Below, one piece after another: positions 7,040 through 20,295 of a stretch of 64,000 nucleotides of DNA. The stretch's first letter is position 1. Each line of letters begins with the position of its first letter. The stretch is from G963667675 sp965197565. Lineage in GTDB: Bacteria > Chloroflexota > Dehalococcoidia > Lucifugimonadales > UBA3495. The position numbers and the translations under genes were made by a program. Where the stretch lies: positions 434,001-498,000 of the forward strand of contig CBDANK010000003.1 in NCBI GenBank assembly GCA_965197565.1, in the 5' to 3' direction. A model generated the notes under the pieces. It was given only the letters and a program-made list of their open reading frames with translations, searched no databases and was not told the origin of the DNA.

Positions 7040-9655
7040 TCAAGCGTTGGCCCCGTGGCATCGCTTGTATTTCTTTCCGCTGCCGCAGGGGCACTGGGCA
7101 TTCCGGCCTATTTTTCTTGTCCCACCGGGCAAAACATCCCGGCCTTTGGGGTTGACCGCCGCCATGGGAGAGGCCGTAGTCGGGGCTTGCCTCCGGCTGC
7201 CGTTGCCGGACTGCTGGGTTATATTTATGTGGAACAGGGTGTGGACCACGTCCGATTGCATCCGCTTGGTCAGTTCCTGAAACATCTTGTGCCCCTCGGT
7301 GCGATATGCCACCAGAGGGTCCCGCTGTCCGTAGGCGTGAAGACCTATGCCGGTTCGAAGGTTTTCCATGGCGGTCAGATGATTGACCCAATGGGTATCG
7401 ATGGCCCGGAGCAGCAGCAGTCTTTCTATGGCCCGCATTTGTTCGGAGCCGACTTCAACCTCCCGCTCGTCATATACCTTCTCAGCATGGTCCAGCAACT
7501 TTCGCCGTATCTCACCCTGACCGAAGCGGTAGACCTCCTCCTCGGTGTTCAGCTCACTGGGCACAGGACAAATCAGCCGGAGATCATTGAGAAACGGCGG
7601 CACGTTCCAGTCGTCGCCGTGACGGTCGGGTAGATGCTTGCGCATTAGGTCCAAGAACTCTTGGCGCAGCATTTCCACGATTCTTTCTTTGAGATTGTCG
7701 CCGGCCAGGGTCCGGCCCCGGTCGAGGTAAATAACCTCCCGCTGTTTGTTCAGGACGTCGTCGAACTCCAAAAGGTTCTTCCGGATGTCGAAGTGATAGC
7801 TTTCGACTTTTACTTGCGCGCCGCTGATGGATTTGGTGATTAGCCGGTTTTCGATGGGTGTATCCTCGCTTATCCCGGTCCAACCCATCATGCTCTTGAT
7901 ACGGTCCCCGCCAAAGCGGCGCATCAGCTCGTCTTCCATAGACACGTAAAACTGAGAACTGCCGGGGTCGCCCTGCCGGCCGGACCGGCCCCTTAACTGG
8001 TTGTCGATGCGTCTGGCGTCATGGTGGTCGGTGCCGATGACGTGCAAACCGCCCAGTTGTATTACTTTATCGTGGTCGGCTTGCCAGTTGGGGCGGTCGG
8101 TGTCGCTTCCGCCAAGGACTATGTCGGTGCCCCGGCCAGCCATGTTGGTGGACACGGTAACCGCGCCGGGACGGCCCGCTTGAGAGACGATTGCCGCCTC
8201 GTGCTCATGATTTTTCGCGTTTAGGACTTGGTGAAGAACTCCCTGACGTTTGAGCCGCTCGCTGAGGTCCTCCGACGCCTCGATGGAGGTGGTTCCCACC
8301 AGCACCGGCCGCCCCTGTTTGTGCAGGCCCGCGATGTCTTCGGACACCACCCGCCACTTGGCCTGCTCAGTCTGAAACACCAAGTCGGACTCGTCTCTGC
8401 GAACCATCGGCATATTGGTGGGTATCACCGTCACGTCCAAGCTGTATATCTTGTGGAACTCGTCGGCCTCGGTCTCAGCGGTACCGGTCATTCCGGCCAG
8501 CTTCTTGTACATTCGGAAGTAGTTTTGCAAGGTAATGGTGGCGTAGGTAATGCTCTCGCGCTGTATCTTCAGCCCTTCTTTGGCCTCCACCGCTTGGTGC
8601 AACCCATCAGACCAACGGCGGCCAAATTGGAGACGGCCGGTGAACTCGTCGACTATGACCACTTCTCCGTCGCGCACCACGTATTCCTTGTCTCGTTGCT
8701 TCATCACTTGGGCGTTAAGGGCGTTCTCGATGTAGTGGACCAAGTGAAAGTTCTCTGGGTCATATAGGTTGCCCACCTTGGCCCACCGTTCCATTTTGGA
8801 GATGCCTTCTTGACTCAGGGATACGCTTTTCGAACGTTCGTCGATGGTGTAGTCTTCCTCAAATTGAAGTCGGGGCGCCAGCTTGGCGAAGGTGTAATAC
8901 AACTGCACCGGCTCCTCAGCAGGGCCGCTGATGATGAGGGGCGTCCGTGCTTCGTCGATCAGGATGTTGTCCACCTCGTCCACGATGGCGTAATGGAGGT
9001 CCCGCTGCACCCGGCCTGACGGCTCCATGCCCATGTTGTCTCGTAGGTAGTCGAATCCGAACTCATTATTGGTGCCGTAGGTAATGTCCGCTCTATAGGC
9101 TTCAGCTCTAGTCACTCCTCGCAGCGATCTCAAGCCGTCGCCGGAATCGGCGACTTCCGGATCGTAGAGATAGGCCGCGTCGTGCTGCAAGCAACCCACC
9201 GTGAGCCCCAGCCCGTGGTAGATTGGGCCCATCCACACCGGGTCGCGGCGGGCCAGATAATCGTTGACGGTTACTACGTGGACACCCTGCCCGGAGAGGG
9301 CATTCAGGTATACCGCCAGGGTTGCTACCAGGGTTTTGCCCTCGCCGGTCTTCATTTCGGCGATCTCGCCCCGGTGCAGCACTGCTCCCCCTATGAGTTG
9401 CACGTCGTAGTGCCGCTGGCCCAAACGGCGCTTGCTTACCTCACGCACCGCGGCGAAAGCCTGGGGCAGCAGGTCGTCCAGGGATTCTCCATTGGCCAGC
9501 CGCCCCTTAAGCTCCTCGGTCATATTCCGAAGCTGGTCATCGGTTAGTTTTTGGAAATCTTCTTCAAAGTCATTGATCTTTGCGACGGTAGGAAGGACTT
9601 TCTTGACTGCCTTTGCGTTGGCGTCGCCCAACAGCTTGCTTAGAACGGAAACCAT
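7040..9655 (-). CDS. secA: Preprotein translocase ATPase SecA
   Basis: Motor ATPase that drives unfolded preproteins through SecYEG. The order is canonical: NBD1 with Walker A MKTGEGKT (about residue 105) and the Walker B region with DEVDNILIDEARTPL, a preprotein cross-linking domain, NBD2 with GTTSIEASE, MAGRGTDI and the GRSGRQGDPG motif VI, the helical scaffold, and a C-terminal SEC-C zinc-binding tail (CPCGSGKKYKRCHG) for SecB or ribosome contact. At 871 residues it is of normal length. ATG 9655 is preceded by AAGGTGGTG at good spacing; the in-frame GTG at 9667 is less likely. It appears monocistronic. Confidence 0.97.
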   Translation of the reverse strand: MVSVLSKLLGDANAKAVKKVLPTVAKINDFEEDFQKLTDDQLRNMTEELKGRLANGESLDDLLPQAFAAVREVSKRRLGQRHYDVQLIGGAVLHRGEIAEMKTGEGKTLVATLAVYLNALSGQGVHVVTVNDYLARRDPVWMGPIYHGLGLTVGCLQHDAAYLYDPEVADSGDGLRSLRGVTRAEAYRADITYGTNNEFGFDYLRDNMGMEPSGRVQRDLHYAIVDEVDNILIDEARTPLIISGPAEEPVQLYYTFAKLAPRLQFEEDYTIDERSKSVSLSQEGISKMERWAKVGNLYDPENFHLVHYIENALNAQVMKQRDKEYVVRDGEVVIVDEFTGRLQFGRRWSDGLHQAVEAKEGLKIQRESITYATITLQNYFRMYKKLAGMTGTAETEADEFHKIYSLDVTVIPTNMPMVRRDESDLVFQTEQAKWRVVSEDIAGLHKQGRPVLVGTTSIEASEDLSERLKRQGVLHQVLNAKNHEHEAAIVSQAGRPGAVTVSTNMAGRGTDIVLGGSDTDRPNWQADHDKVIQLGGLHVIGTDHHDARRIDNQLRGRSGRQGDPGSSQFYVSMEDELMRRFGGDRIKSMMGWTGISEDTPIENRLITKSISGAQVKVESYHFDIRKNLLEFDDVLNKQREVIYLDRGRTLAGDNLKERIVEMLRQEFLDLMRKHLPDRHGDDWNVPPFLNDLRLICPVPSELNTEEEVYRFGQGEIRRKLLDHAEKVYDEREVEVGSEQMRAIERLLLLRAIDTHWVNHLTAMENLRTGIGLHAYGQRDPLVAYRTEGHKMFQELTKRMQSDVVHTLFHINITQQSGNGSRRQAPTTASPMAAVNPKGRDVLPGGTRKIGRNAQCPCGSGKKYKRCHGANA

Positions 9656-9667
9656 GTGTATCACCAC

Positions 9668-10467
9668 CTTGGGCCGGGGATCAGACGGTTATGGGCAGGT
9701 CTGACCGCCGGATGTGAGGCCCGGAGACGCTTACTAAGGAGGCCGCCCCAGCGCCTAAAATTGAGGCGGCAATTCTCATGGGGCCGATCCGGCCTCTCCG
9801 GGACGATGGGCTGTACCTTGGGGTTCTTGGCTCAACGATCGCTTAAAAGGCCAGCTTCACAACAGCGTGGCCGCGACCGTTTAACGGTATCTTCAATCCA
9901 TTGTATCCAAAGGAGCCTGATATTGCACCCTTTCCAAGCCTAGCCAGGGTCTTTTCATTGTCACCCTGAACCTTTCGACTAGGCTCAAGATAAACTCCGT
10001 GAAGGGTCTAAAATCCTTGACTGTATTCTCTTTCTTCGGTACTCGGACCAGGACCTTGCTGAAGGTTCTTAGATTCTTCGCCTACGGCTCAGAATGACAT
10101 TTACGAGAATGAAAAGACTCCGCAAGCCTGGCGGAGTAGCCTTTCGGTTGTTCGTCTGAACTGTGATTTTTCTGATTCCGGGATTTACATGATTAGTAAA
10201 TCCTGCGAATCCCTTAATCCTATGAATCCCGGTTCAGACAATTGCGCCAAGAACCAAAAGACCCTAGTCAAGCGGTTAGACGGTTCCGGTTCGGCTGTGG
10301 TCAACCCTGGAGCATTCAAAAATTGGGTATTGTTGATTGCCGTAACTCCCGCCCCCTTTGGCTGGGCGGATGGCAAGGCGAGGATTGGTTCAAGTGCAGG
10401 ACACTAAATAAGGCCGAGGGGGAATGCTAGAAACTGGGCCCCCGATCTTCGAGGCGATGGCGCGGCG
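9668..10467. other. Gene-free 0.8-kb region between secA and pyrD
   Basis: No convincing coding frame on either strand. It holds the presumed secA promoter area, the MITE-like copy at 9949-10118, and at about 10165-10245 a curious stretch with repeated AATCC words (GATTCCGGGATTTAC, AAATCCTGCGAATCCC, TTAATCCTATGAATCC) ending in GGTTCAGACAATTG. The latter looks like a degenerate short-period repeat. Confidence 0.5.
9949..10118. repeat. MITE-like inverted-repeat element, copy 2
   Basis: Perfect 11-bp terminal inverted repeats (GTCTTTTCATT at 9949-9959 and AATGAAAAGAC at 10108-10118) bound about 170 noncoding bases. The interior shares TGTCACCCTGAACC, TAAACTCCGTGAAGG and GGGTCTAAAATCC with the inverted copy at 55284-55420. 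Non-autonomous transposable element or large REP-like element. Confidence 0.65.
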
Positions 10468-11586
10468 TCAGAGGTCAGGTTGCGGCGCCGGCTCTGCCGC
10501 AGTGGTCTGGGCGGCCCCGACCAGGTCTGTAAGCTTACCTACACCGGAGGTCTCCAGGTATTCCCTTAGGTCGTCTACAATGCGGAATGGCGCCCATAGT
10601 CCTGCTAGGTTGGCGCTTCCGACCTGCACCGCCGTGGCCCCGGCCAAGATGTATTCCAAGGCGTGTCGGGCCTGGAAAATACCTCCTACGCCGATGATTG
10701 GCACATCAACTACCTGGGCTGTCCGGAATACCAGGGCTAGGGATACAGGGCGCAGTCCCGGACCGGAGAGGCCTCCGGTAATTCCACCGAGAATGGGCTT
10801 GCGGGTTTCAACATCGATGGCCATGGCCGGGAGAGTGTTGGAGATGGTCAGTGCGTCGGCTCCGGCGGCCACCGCCGCTTGAGCAATCTCAATAAAGTTG
10901 GGAACGTTGGGCGCCAGCTTTGCTATCACCGGCCGGTCGGTGTTAGCCTTGACGGCAGCCACCGCCGCCCCCGTCAGTTCTGCGTTGTGGCTGAACAAGG
11001 AGCCTTTTTCCACATTAGGGCAACTAAGGTTGAGTTCCAAGCCCTGAAACTCACGGGCCGACCGGGCCATTGCCGTCATCTCGCCAAATTGTTCTACGCT
11101 GTCCGCCGAGATACTGAGCAGGACAGTGGTCCCGTATTCCACCCACTTCGGGGCAAGATCGGAAAGCGCCGCCTCAATGCCCGGGTTGGTCAGCCCGATG
11201 GAGTTCAGGAGAATCGTTTCTCCGGCTTCGAGCGCTTGCCTGAATGACGGCGGGTGCCATTGGGGCTCGGGGTTGCCTTGACGGGGCCGCTGCGTAACGG
11301 TCTTTGGAATCACCGCGCCCAGCCGGCCCATATCCATATCCGGAGTTATACCCCGGCCATACCCGTCGTAACCGAAGGTGCCCGAGGCGATCATCACAGG
11401 ATTGCGTATTCTTAGGTGGTGCTTGTTCCGGGGGGCAAGGTCCACCGACAGGTCTACTTGGGACATCACTTCAGGACTCTGAGAATCGGCTTGGGGTGAT
11501 TGATAGAGATGGGGGTTTTGTTGTCCCGGCTCTGTGGTCGTTGCTGGTGTGGGCGCGGAGGCTGGGGAAAGGGGGCGGGAGCTCAT
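10468..11586 (-). CDS. pyrD: Dihydroorotate dehydrogenase, class 1B-like catalytic subunit
   Basis: Oxidises dihydroorotate to orotate in pyrimidine synthesis, using FMN. The family-1 fold is clear: IASGTFGYDGY, the substrate loop LLNSIGLTNPG, LNLSCPNVEKG with the catalytic Cys of class 1, VIAKLAPN, LTISNT, GGLSGPGLRPVSL and the FMN phosphate loops IGVGGI and AGATAVQVGSA. In class 1B the partner is an iron-sulfur PyrK subunit, which is not in the window. The start at ATG 11586 follows GTGGAG with good spacing and adds a ~40-residue Pro/Ser/Thr-rich leader; ATG 11466 would give a conventional N-terminus. The C-terminal ~25 residues are Ala/Thr/Pro-rich. Confidence 0.93.
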   Translation of the reverse strand: MSSRPLSPASAPTPATTTEPGQQNPHLYQSPQADSQSPEVMSQVDLSVDLAPRNKHHLRIRNPVMIASGTFGYDGYGRGITPDMDMGRLGAVIPKTVTQRPRQGNPEPQWHPPSFRQALEAGETILLNSIGLTNPGIEAALSDLAPKWVEYGTTVLLSISADSVEQFGEMTAMARSAREFQGLELNLSCPNVEKGSLFSHNAELTGAAVAAVKANTDRPVIAKLAPNVPNFIEIAQAAVAAGADALTISNTLPAMAIDVETRKPILGGITGGLSGPGLRPVSLALVFRTAQVVDVPIIGVGGIFQARHALEYILAGATAVQVGSANLAGLWAPFRIVDDLREYLETSGVGKLTDLVGAAQTTAAEPAPQPDL

Positions 11587-11670
11587 GTAACTACTCCACG
11601 GGATGGCTGCTCAGCAGTCTACGATATGCCTTTGGCAACGCATCTACAAGATGTATGACTTTCAGATTTG

Positions 11671-11714
11671 AGGGAAATCGGTCCTTCGACTCCGCTGCGC
11701 TCAGAATGAGCGGT
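11671..11714. repeat. Dispersed repeat shared with 50139-50185
   Basis: The reverse complement of this stretch (CCGCTCATTCTGAGCGCAGC, then GGAGTCGAAGGACCGAT) is nearly identical to the end of the tandem array at 50131-50185. It is noncoding and lies between rpoC and pyrD. Confidence 0.55.
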
Positions 11715-11764
11715 CTCGTATCAGTGTGTTCACCAACTCCGAACAGTTACCAAGGTGTTGGGCA

Positions 11765-11802
11765 ACGAAACGGCCCACAGGCTTATTTGCGGGCCGTTTC
11801 GT
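11765..11802. terminator. Strong hairpin between rpoC and pyrD
   Basis: A perfect 12-bp stem (ACGAAACGGCCC at 11765-11776 with GGGCCGTTTCGT at 11791-11802) and a 14-base loop. It lies downstream of rpoC and upstream of pyrD on the minus strand, the right place to end the rpoBC transcript. There is no clear U-tract on that strand, so intrinsic termination is plausible rather than proven. Confidence 0.5.
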
Positions 11803-12106
11803 GTTCCGGGTTGCGACAGTTTTAAATCAACCTGTCAATGTGGAGACTGGGTTGACCTCCCGCTCCTACAGTTCGTCATTGGACCGAGAGCCGCCGCCTT
11901 CTGCGTTGGGTTCAATGCCCTTTTCCTGATTTTGGCGGTCTCCGTTGTCCTCCAGGCTCAATCCATTGGTGACGGCCTCAGCCCCACTGGCCGGGGTGGC
12001 AGGGTTTCCCATTTCCGCCCTTTCGGCTACTGAAGCGGAGTTTCCATCTTCGCCATTGCCGCTAAAGCCGCCGTTTCCCTCAAGGAATCCAAAGGCGGCT
12101 TCCGTC

Positions 12107-16159
<4,053 letters not shown>

Positions 16160-19100
16160 TTAAAGCGCCTCCAGCGGTTGATACAGGTCAGTGTCGTCGG
16201 AAATTGCTTGGGCCAGAGAGGGCCGATCGTCCTCGTTTAGCAACTCCACAGACAGCCCCAGACTCTGGAGCTCTTTGAGGAGCACGTTGAAGGATTCGGG
16301 CACACCGGGTTGGCCGATGGACTCCCCTTTCACCACCGCCTCATAGGTTTTCACCCGCCCCGCCACGTCGTCGGATTTGACGGTCAAAACCTCTTGCAGG
16401 TTATAGGCCGCACTGTAGGCCTCCAGGGCCCATACCTCCATTTCACCAAAGCGTTGACCGCCGAATTGGGCTTTTCCTCCCAACGGTTGCTGGGTGATCA
16501 TGGAGTAGGGTCCGGTGGAACGGGCATGGATTTTATCCTCCACCAAGTGGATCAGCTTCAGGATGTAAATGCTGCCTACTGTCACCAACTGGTCGAAGGC
16601 TTCACCGCTCCTACCGTCAAACAACTCGAACTTTCCGAAGGTGGGTGGAGCTATTTTCCGGTCCCGGTGGATGTTGAGGACCAACTGGCGCATTTCCTCT
16701 TGGGATAGATTTTCCGGCTCCTCCCCGGCCTCTTCTTTCAACCAAATCCGTAGACAGGCTTCTTGGGCCGCGCCCCTAACGGAATCGTCGAATAAATGAC
16801 CGGCGTCGAAACCCCGCTGCGCCAGCCAGGCTTGCAGCTTTGAGTAATTGACCGGCGAGGAGCCGTCGTTGGGTCCGGAGTTTATAGCTCCCGCTTGTTG
16901 AGCGAACCAGACTCTGGCCAAGGCGTCCTCAATGGAGTCATCCCGGGCCCCGTCGAAAACCGGGGTGTTGGCCCGGAAGTTCAAGCCGCGGGCCGCCCAA
17001 CCCAGATGAGTTTCCAATACCTGCCCCAGGTTCATCCGCGACGGCACACCGATGGGGTTCAGGATAATATCTACCGGGGTGCCGTCAGCCAGGAATGGCA
17101 TGTCCTCCTCGGATAGGATGCGGGCCACCACCCCTTTATTGCCGTGGCGGCCTGCCATTTTATCACCCACCGAGATTTTTCGGGTCTGGGCTATCCACAC
17201 CCGTACTGCCTCGTTGACTCCGGGAGGCAGGTCGTCCCGGTTGCTCCGGTTCAACACTTTAACGTCGATGACTTTGCCCCGTTCCCCGTGAGGCACTCGC
17301 AAGGACGTGTCTTTTACGTCTCGGGACTTTTCACCAAAGATGGCCCGCAGCAACTTCTCTTCCGCAGTAAGCTCAGTCTCGCCCTTGGGGGTGACTTTGC
17401 CCACCAGGATGTCGCCGGGACCGACTTCGGCTCCCACCCGGATGATACCCAACTCGTCCAGGTCCCGCAGGCTCGTCTCACCCACGTTGGGGATGTCCCT
17501 GGTGATCTCCTCCGGGCCCAGCTTGGTTTCCCGGGCTTCCATCTCGTGCTTTTCGATGTGGGTGGAAGTAAAGTAATCGTCCTTGACCAACCGTTCACTG
17601 ATGATGATGGCGTCTTCGTAGTTATAGCCTTCCCAGGACATAAAGGCCACCAGCACGTTTTGGCCCAAGGCCAGTTCCCCGTTGTCGGTGGATGAGCTGT
17701 CGGCCAGGATGTCTCCCACCTGCACCAAGTCGCCCTTGGCTACGATGGGGCGCTGGTCAAAGCAAGTTCCCTGATTGGTGCGGGCAAACTTGATCACGGG
17801 GTGCCGAAAGGCGGTCCCTTCGCTATCCGTGACCACTATCTCCCGGCCGGTCACCGAAGTCACCGAACCGGAAGCCTCGGAGAGGACCATTTGACCGCTG
17901 TCCCGAGCCACCCGGCGTTCTATGCCGGTGCCCACCACCGGGGCTTGAGGACGCAGCAGCGGCACCGCCTGCCGCTGCATGTTGGAGCCCATCAGCGCCC
18001 GGTTGGCGTCGTCGTGCTCCAAGAAGGGGATAAGGGCCGCAGACACGCTCATAATCTGCATTGGGGACACGTCGATCAGGTCTACAGCGTCGGGAGCCGC
18101 CTCGGTGTAGGTTTCGCCGACCCTGATTTCCACCCGCTCATCGACGAACTGGTTCAAGCTATCCAACCGGGAGTTGGCCTGGGCCACCCGGTAGACTTCT
18201 TCCTGGTCGGCAGAGAGATAGACCACGTCATCCTCTCCACTGGCCACAAAGGGGCGAACTCCTATAACCGTGCCCTCTGGAAGTTCATGTATTGCGGCCG
18301 CTCGTCTTCTACCGATCACTTTCCCCTTGCCGACGATGACTTTGCCCGATTCATCCAATACGTCGACGGTTACCTCGCGTCCCTCCAGATTGGGAGAGTT
18401 GGAGGGCAGCGATTTGAGGACCCAACGATAGGGTGATTCGATGAACCCGTAAGAGTTTATCCGGGCATAGGATGCCAGGGAGCTGAGGAGGCCGATGTTG
18501 GGTCCTTCGGGTGTCTCTATGGGGCAGATACGGCCATAGTGAGAAAAGTGGACGTCCCGCACGTCGAACCCGGCGCGCTCCCTGGAAAGTCCTCCCGGCC
18601 CCAGGGCCGACAGACGGCGTTTGTGGGTCAACTCGGCCAAGGGGTTGGTCTGGTCCATGAACTGGGACAACTGAGAACCGCCGAAAAATTCCCTGACCGC
18701 CGCCACCACCGGGCGAATGTTCACCAAGCCTTGAGGCGCGGCGGTTTCCGGGTCCACCAAAGTCATTTTCTCTTTGACCATCCGCTCCATACGCAGCAGG
18801 CCGACTCTTACCTGGTTCTGCACCAACTCGCCGACGGCCCGGACCCGGCGGTTGCCCAAGTGGTCGATATCGTCGGGGGAGCCCTCTCCCTGGTTAATCC
18901 GTATCATGGTGCGAATCACCGCCACCACATCGTCCAGACTCAAAGTCATGAGGTCGGCGTTGTTGGTCTGGCTCAGGCGGCGGTTCAGCTTGTACCGGCC
19001 CACCCTCCCCAAGTCGTACCGTCTTGCTCCGAAGAAGAGGTTTCGTATCAAATTACGGGAATTTTCCGGGCTGGGCGGCTCTCCGGGCCGAAGGCGCCGG

Positions 19101-19936
19101 TAGAACTCGATCTGGGCGCCGGCGATGCGTTTGGCCAATGCAGAGTCGAACTCGTCATCGGGTCGAAGCCAGTCCCACAAAGAACGCAGGTCGTCCTCCC
19201 GGAAATTCATCTCCCGGGTATCCGACGGGGCGTCCCGTTCCAGGGTGGACTGGATGTATCGGTGATTCTCGTCAGTGTCAACCTCCTTGAACAGTTCCAA
19301 CAACTCATCGTCCGAGGCCACGCCAAGGGCCCTCAGGAAGGTGGTTGCTGAGACCTTGCGCTTTCGATCAACTTTTACCGACAGAACGTCCTTGTTGCTG
19401 GTCTCAAATTCCAGCCAAGCCCCCCGTGACGGAATCAGCTTGGCAAAGCACAGGTTTCGATCGCTGACCAAGTTCTTTTCATGCACGAAGTAGATGCCGG
19501 GAGAACGCACCAACTGGCTGACCACCACACGTTCGGCGCCGTTGATAATGAAGGTACCATTGGGAGTCATCATGGGAATATCCCCCATGAAGATCTCCTG
19601 CTCTTTGATTTCCCCGGTGTCTTTCATGACCAACCGGGTTTTTACATATAAGGGCTGTGAGAAGGTGATCTCCCGCTCTTTGCTTTCTTGCGGGGAATAT
19701 TTGGGAGGTCGGAAGTAATGTTCCAGAAAGTGAAGCTCGTACTTTTTCCCGGTATAGTCCGCAATTGGAGAGATCTCTTTGTAGACTTCGTGGAGAGCCT
19801 CAGTTTTGAACCATTCGTAAGAACGTATCTGGCTCTGGATGAGGTTGGGAACGTCTAGAACCTGTGGAATCCGTGCGTAGGTCTTAACGTCGGGAAATCC
19901 AACCGGATGCCCGTTCTTCGCGGGGGATGAAACCAT
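16160..19936 (-). CDS. rpoB: RNA polymerase beta subunit
   Basis: Beta subunit of RNA polymerase, 1258 residues. It has the expected run of conserved blocks: protrusion, lobe, the rifampicin pocket ([18 protein letters not shown] then LSALGPGG), [14 protein letters not shown], the [11 protein letters not shown]-like block ([12 protein letters not shown]), [10 protein letters not shown], and the C-terminal [22 protein letters not shown]-type clamp anchor. The rifampicin-contact Asp, His, Arg and Ser residues are the wild-type ones, which predicts sensitivity if the drug enters. ATG 19936 follows AAGGAG by eight bases. A consensus promoter lies ~130 bases upstream. The stop codon abuts the rpoC ATG, so the two subunits are cotranscribed and coupled. 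Confidence 0.98.
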   Translation of the reverse strand: [1258 protein letters not shown]

Positions 19937-20070
19937 TTCCCTTGCTCCTTAGGGCGCGTTAGTCGCTGGGGCGGAGAACCCAAGTAACAGCAAAAAGAGG
20001 TAATAGATGCCTGGAGTCGTTCAGGAGGATGACAGAAATCGTCAATGATGGCATATACTGGCAAACCTTT

Positions 20071-20098
20071 ATTGTAGACCTCAATAATACTTTGTCAA
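20071..20098 (-). promoter_or_regulatory. Sigma-70 type promoter of rpoBC
   Basis: On the minus strand, TTGACA (20093-20098), a 16-base spacer and TACAAT (20071-20076) make a near-consensus promoter. Transcription should begin near 20064, giving a ~128-base leader before rpoB with a good AAGGAG site at its end. The gap up to the divergent gene at 20296 otherwise holds only that gene's own upstream region. Confidence 0.7.
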
Positions 20099-20295
20099 GG
20101 GGATTTCTTGGCAAATTTCCACAGCCTTCTTTTCCTCTTCGACCCGAGCCAAAGACTGCTTTCTAGCCAACTTAAGTCCCGCACAACCGGCGGCTATTGA
20201 ATAGCCAGACAAACTTATATTCGAGTGCCTAGCAGCAGTCTCTGTGTTAAACTCCGATATATGCTATCAACCAAGAAGATAAAGGAGGTGCCCGG

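Noticed and set aside
19855..20064. A TTG-started 69-codon frame crossing the rpoB start, a possible leader peptide
   Set aside because: It starts right at the predicted +1 without any room for a ribosome site and overlaps rpoB out of frame; there is no regulatory logic visible.
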